Under the pieces are notes generated by a model, which was not told the DNA's origin, did not search any database, and was given only the letters and a program-made list of their open reading frames with translations. Below are positions 60,792 through 64,000 of a stretch of DNA of 64,000 nucleotides, in pieces. Source of the DNA: UBA4416 sp038327195. GTDB taxonomy: Bacteria; Bacteroidota; Bacteroidia; B-17B0; Aurantibacillaceae. The position numbers and the translations under genes were made by a program. Where the stretch lies: contig JBBQKU010000017.1 in the NCBI GenBank assembly GCA_038327195.1, positions 1-64,000 of the forward strand. Reading direction: 5' to 3'. The stretch's first letter is position 1, and each line of letters begins with the position of its first letter.

Positions 60792-61427
60792 AATTATTTT
60801 CTACTCGTTTGGCTTTTTGATGTCCGCTACGTATGCTTTTTTCATTATGGTTTTCGATTAGCTTTTTAACGAAGATAAAGATAATAATTTGATTTTATTG
60901 TTAAGCTGATTTGTTGGGATGTCGTCAAAACTTACACCTAAATTACTTATATAGCTCATAAAGGGAATCAAATTTACAAATATGTTGTTGTACTGTATTA
61001 CCTTTATAACCTTTTTATAATTGGTAATAATAATCATTTTAGCCCATTTTATCTTTTTAGCTAGTTGTATATAGTTTTTTTTGAAATTACTTTTTCAATT
61101 TTTCATACAAATGAAAATAGGTCTATTATAGATATGCTTTCGGTAACACTATCAATGTTTGCTGAGGTTTGAAGTGAAAATTCTTTTTTTGAGTAACGAA
61201 AAAAAGGTTGAAACAGAAAGTCCGACTCGTCGGGTCTCGCCCAAATAAAAAATCCAGTTCTATAACTATTAAAATAAAGTAATTGGTATTAAACAAAAAC
61301 GCCCCATATTTATGTGGAGCATTTATTATAAATTAATATTTTTTTTTGCCGATGTAGGTATTATCACCAACATAATATATCATGCAATATACTTTTTTGT
61401 AATATCAACAATAAGGGCGAAAAGTTT
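60792..61427. other. Non-coding stretch, no gene seen
   Basis: These 636 bp contain no convincing gene. A terminator-like hairpin occurs at 61291-61325, serving the minus-strand gene upstream. Around 61140-61250 lies a denser segment (AACGAAAAAAAGGTTGAAACAG … GTCCGACTCGTCGGG) that could be a decayed repeat or gene remnant; nothing definite can be assigned. Confidence 0.5.
61291..61325 (-). terminator. Likely terminator after the 61428-62411 gene
   Basis: ACGCCCCATA and TATGTGGAGC pair with one mismatch and one G-U pair; on the minus strand the stem is followed by TTTTTGTTT. The stem resembles the groEL terminator at 62683-62716. Confidence 0.65.
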
Positions 61428-62411
61428 TTAATTCTCTTGTAAGTCCGCATTTATTTCGCCGTCTTTAAAATAAATAATATAAGGAATTAGAGTTTTTGTT
61501 GGGCTTGAACCATGTTCAATTTTACTCGGAAGACTGCCAAAAGCAACTATATAATTTAAAAATTCTTCAAAGTACATTAAGTCATAAAGATTATTTTTAA
61601 ATTCTTCATATTTACTTTTTTCGCCATCATCATCATCTTCATCATTATTTGAATTCTTTTCTTGTGTTTGTTTATTTCCAAAAGCAAAGCTTCCAAATCG
61701 TCTTATCTCAGGTTTTAAAGACAAATTATATCGCTTCAATGTTGACTTCAATTTAGTTGAGTCGGACGTTGAATTATAGAAGTCAGAAACTGCGTACTTA
61801 AATAGAATGTTGCCATTTTCGATTTTACGTACAATTAGTTTTATAAAAATACCGTTTAGAAATTCAGCGATATATTCTTTGCCGTCTGTTTTTACGTTCC
61901 ATATACCCTGGAAAACACCAATATTGTCAATGTTTCCATCAATGTGCCCTTCGGAAAATATTTTACCAACAAGTATATTTTTATTGAAATTGTAGTACGT
62001 TATTTTTTCATAGGTTTTGGAATCTTTAACTCCTTTTGAATTGTAAGTCCATTTACCAACCCTTAATCCATTTTCGTAACTACCAGAAATTATATTGGTT
62101 AAATAATTATTTTTATTACCATCTAAAAGAAAAGTCTTTTTTTCTTGCCAAGGACCGCTTTTCAAATTATCCTTGAATTGGCCAGTAATCCAATAATTAT
62201 TATTTTCAACACCAACAGTTTTATTTTTAATAGAATTTATGGATGCAGTATAAGTAAAGCTGCCATCGAAAATCCTTTCGAAGTCTTTGTTTTCGTAATA
62301 CTGATAAACAGCTGTTCCGTTTTCAAAATCTCCATTGTAAGTTTTCTTTGTTTGCGCAATTAAAAAAGTATTGCAGGTAAAAACAATTAGACAAAGAGTA
62401 AATATTTTCAT
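61428..62411 (-). CDS. Hypothetical exported protein with MORN-like repeats
   Basis: A 327-aa protein with a signal peptide (about 1-20, LIAQ). Residues 20-200 show repeating units of the form GDFENGTAVYQYYE, FDGSFTYTAS, SGSYENGLRVGKWTY, which match the MORN-like toxin/antitoxin-type repeat pattern (G-X-[FY]-X-[ND]-G-X-X-X-G). A low-complexity acidic stretch (NSNNDEDDDDGEKSK) follows near 255-270, then a unique C-terminus. Likely exported; function unknown. Isolated by non-coding DNA on both sides and lying within the 74-bp repeat pair. Confidence 0.6.
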   Translation of the reverse strand: MKIFTLCLIVFTCNTFLIAQTKKTYNGDFENGTAVYQYYENKDFERIFDGSFTYTASINSIKNKTVGVENNNYWITGQFKDNLKSGPWQEKKTFLLDGNKNNYLTNIISGSYENGLRVGKWTYNSKGVKDSKTYEKITYYNFNKNILVGKIFSEGHIDGNIDNIGVFQGIWNVKTDGKEYIAEFLNGIFIKLIVRKIENGNILFKYAVSDFYNSTSDSTKLKSTLKRYNLSLKPEIRRFGSFAFGNKQTQEKNSNNDEDDDDGEKSKYEEFKNNLYDLMYFEEFLNYIVAFGSLPSKIEHGSSPTKTLIPYIIYFKDGEINADLQEN

Positions 62412-62536
62412 AAATTATATTATTGTTAAGTTGCTATTTTCTATAAGGGCTTTTACAACGCCTGTAATTTCGATAGGTAATTAATTAAATTGTAAAACAA
62501 ATGTAATGAAAAAGGAATAAATTTAAAAACTATCAA

Positions 62537-62610
62537 ACACCTGTCAGGTTTTAAAAACCTGACAGGTGTTTGTTTTTGTTTTGCCGCAGCATTGCAAATG
62601 AAGTGGAGCT
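62537..62610. repeat. 74-bp direct repeat with internal 33-bp palindrome, copy 2
   Basis: Same sequence as 59314-59387 with a single C-to-T change. The palindromic part is 62537-62569. The two copies frame four minus-strand genes. Confidence 0.92.
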
Positions 62611-62682
62611 TCTAACAGTTAACATATTCCAATTTTAGCAAAGTTTTATAGTCCAATTTTTATATTGTAATTGGCATAAAAC

Positions 62683-62716
62683 AAAAAAACGCCCCACTTT
62701 ACATCGGAGCGTTTTT
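62683..62716 (-). terminator. Intrinsic terminator of groEL
   Basis: ACGCCCC (62689-62695) pairs with GGAGCGT (62706-62712) with one G-U pair; read on the minus strand it is followed by TTTTTTTGTTTT, about 80 bp after the groEL stop. Confidence 0.8.
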
Positions 62717-62746
62717 ATAATTTATTTTTTTGGTGTTTGAAGTGTT

Positions 62747-62786
62747 GCTTCTCGATACGCTCCTAAGGTCGCACTCGAAGTGACAC
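62747..62786. repeat. Short dispersed element related to the 30.5-kb inverted repeat
   Basis: GCTTCTCGATACGCTCC … CACTCGAAGTGACAC carries the CTCGA-X-X-CGCTC and TCGAAGTGACA words that form the core of the 30505-30629 element, in degenerate form. It lies between the groEL terminator and its stop codon. Confidence 0.5.
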
Positions 62787-62797
62787 AGTTTAAACGA

Positions 62798-64000
62798 TTA
62801 CATCATTCCGCCCATTCCACCCATTCCTGGATTACCCATTGGCATTGCTGGAGCGTCTTCTTTACGTTCAGCTAATACGCAATCAGTAGTTAACAACATA
62901 GCTGCAACTGAAGCTGCGTTTTCTAAAGCAATACGGCTTACTTTAGTTGGGTCAATAACACCAGCTTTTAATAAGTTCTCATACTTTTCAGTACGCGCAT
63001 TAAATCCGAAATCATCTTTTCCTTCTTTTACTTTTTGTACAACTATAGATCCTTCAATACCACAGTTTGTACAAATTTGACGTAAAGGCTCTTCAATAGC
63101 ACGTTTTACAATAGCTATTCCAGTATTTTCGTCTTCATTTAAACCTTTTAATTTTTCTAAAGAAGCAATTGCACGAATGTATGCAACACCACCGCCCGGT
63201 ACAATACCTTCTTCAACTGCTGCACGAGTAGCTGCTAAAGCATCATCCACACGGTCTTTCTTTTCTTTCATCTCAACTTCAGTAGCTGCTCCAACATAAA
63301 GAACTGCAACACCGCCTGCTAATTTAGCTAAACGCTCTTGTAATTTTTCTTTATCATAATCAGAAGTAGTTGATTCAATTTGTGCTTTAATTTGATTAAC
63401 ACGAGCAGCGATATCAGCTTTTTTACCACCACCACCAACGATAGTTGTATTGTCTTTATCAACTGTAACTTTTTCTGCTTTACCTAAGAAAGTTAAATCA
63501 GCATTTTCTAATTTAAATCCTCTGTCTTCTGCAATAAAAATACCACCAGTTAAAATTGCTAAATCTTCTAACATTGCTTTTCTTCTATCACCAAAACCTG
63601 GAGCTTTAACAGCACAAATTTTTAAGTTAGAACGTAAACGGTTTACAACTAAAGTTTGTAACGCTTCGCCATCAATATCTTCAGCAATAATTAAAATTGG
63701 TTTACCAGTTCCAACTGCTTTTTCAAGTACTGGTAACAATTCTTTCATGGTAGAAATTTTCTTTTCGTAAATTAATACTAAAGGGCTTTCTAAAACGGCT
63801 TCCATTTTATCAACATCAGTAATAAAGTATGGAGAAATATAACCTCTGTCAAATTCCATTCCTTCAACAACTTCAACAGTTGTGTCAGTTCCTTTAGCTT
63901 CTTCAACAGTAATTACACCTTCTTTTTTCACCTTAGCCATTGCTTCAGCAATTAATTTACCAATTGTGCTATCGTTGTTTGCAGAAATCGTTGCAACTTG
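62798..64000 (-). CDS. groEL: Chaperonin GroEL, C-terminal part (5' end outside window)
   Basis: The 3' part of groEL, about 400 of ~545 residues; the frame is open to base 64000 on the minus strand, beginning QVATISANNDSTIGKLIAEA. Landmark motifs include VEGMEFDRGYISPYF, the apical LEDLAILTGG and the intermediate-domain GKAEKVTVDKDNTTIVGG, and the equatorial GIVPGGGVAYIRA and GFNARTEKYENLLKAGVIDPTKV. The Gly-Met tail ends GNPGMGGMGGMM. An internal ATG at 63940 is not the start. The protein folds client proteins with GroES and ATP; groES, normally upstream, lies outside the window. Confidence 0.97.
   Translation of the reverse strand, partial: QVATISANNDSTIGKLIAEAMAKVKKEGVITVEEAKGTDTTVEVVEGMEFDRGYISPYFITDVDKMEAVLESPLVLIYEKKISTMKELLPVLEKAVGTGKPILIIAEDIDGEALQTLVVNRLRSNLKICAVKAPGFGDRRKAMLEDLAILTGGIFIAEDRGFKLENADLTFLGKAEKVTVDKDNTTIVGGGGKKADIAARVNQIKAQIESTTSDYDKEKLQERLAKLAGGVAVLYVGAATEVEMKEKKDRVDDALAATRAAVEEGIVPGGGVAYIRAIASLEKLKGLNEDENTGIAIVKRAIEEPLRQICTNCGIEGSIVVQKVKEGKDDFGFNARTEKYENLLKAGVIDPTKVSRIALENAASVAAMLLTTDCVLAERKEDAPAMPMGNPGMGGMGGMM

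Larger units (their letters stand above)
62412..62797. other. Non-coding stretch between the small-gene region and groEL
   Basis: No gene in these 386 bp. Contents in order: the second 74-bp repeat (62537-62610), the dispersed repeat 62626-62678, the groEL terminator (62683-62716), and a short palindromic word pair at 62747-62786 that matches half of the element at 30505-30629. Confidence 0.6.

Noticed and set aside
60385..60869. Plus-strand small open frames opposite the membrane and lipoprotein genes
   Set aside because: They overlap better-supported minus-strand genes with signal peptides or membrane helices and show no domain.
61220..61250. tRNA or tRNA fragment (GTCCGACTCGTCGGGTC)
   Set aside because: No cloverleaf, no T-loop GTTCGA sequence and no acceptor pairing could be built around it.

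Overview
The window is AT-rich bacterial DNA from a member of the Bacteroidota, most likely a Flavobacteriia-like or closely related lineage. This rests on an intact gliding/type IX secretion (T9SS) block in the order porP-gldK-gldL-gldM-gldN, proteins carrying the T9SS C-terminal sorting domain, a PorP/SprF partner, an exosortase F pair, Bacteroidota-style -7 promoter boxes (TAnnTTTG) and a UpxY/NusG-type antiterminator. No tRNA, rRNA, CRISPR array or complete insertion sequence was recognised.

Layout. (1) 1-6.26 kb, plus strand: the T9SS core operon, closed by a strong terminator. (2) 6.4-9.2 kb, minus strand: a small secreted protein ending in a PIDGG-hydrophobic-basic tail, then exosortase XrtF, its associated membrane protein and glyA. 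(3) 9.3-47.9 kb, all plus strand: one large surface-polysaccharide cluster. It starts with a Wzc-type tyrosine kinase/co-polymerase with a Gly-Tyr repeat tail and a UpxY-like antiterminator. Then come an ABC exporter (Wzm/Wzt), many glycosyltransferases, methyltransferases, two acyltransferases, and sugar-nucleotide enzymes. These include HisH2/HisF2 plus two WbpG-type amidotransferases (acetamidino sugars), a nonulosonate (sialic-acid-like) cassette with an unusual NeuB-cytidylyltransferase fusion, and a WbpB/WbpD/WbpE-like cassette. A 570-bp gene-free stretch with a 125-bp nested inverted repeat splits the cluster near 30.5 kb. (4) 47.9-53.7 kb: purF on the minus strand and, divergently, a secreted CotH-domain protein with a T9SS sorting domain plus its PorP/SprF partner. 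(5) 53.8-57.8 kb: part of an aa3/caa3-type cytochrome oxidase assembly operon (ctaB, two subunit III genes, subunit IV) and a periplasmic glutathione peroxidase. (6) 58-62.4 kb: sparse small minus-strand genes for lipoproteins, secreted proteins and unknowns, separated by long non-coding stretches and framed by a 74-bp direct repeat. (7) 62.8-64 kb: the 3' part of groEL, cut by the window edge.

How the parts fit. The T9SS core exports proteins bearing the C-terminal domain, such as the CotH-domain protein. The polysaccharide cluster makes a surface glycan exported by an ABC system, probably decorated with an acetamidino sugar and a nonulosonic acid. The exosortase pair beside it could anchor or process small PID-tailed surface proteins. 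The most unusual items are the XrtF/PID-tail unit, the NeuB-cytidylyltransferase fusion, the two amidotransferases apparently sharing one HisH/HisF ammonia source, the repeat-bearing RecG-like gene inserted between hisH2 and hisF2, and the repeat-framed small-gene island.
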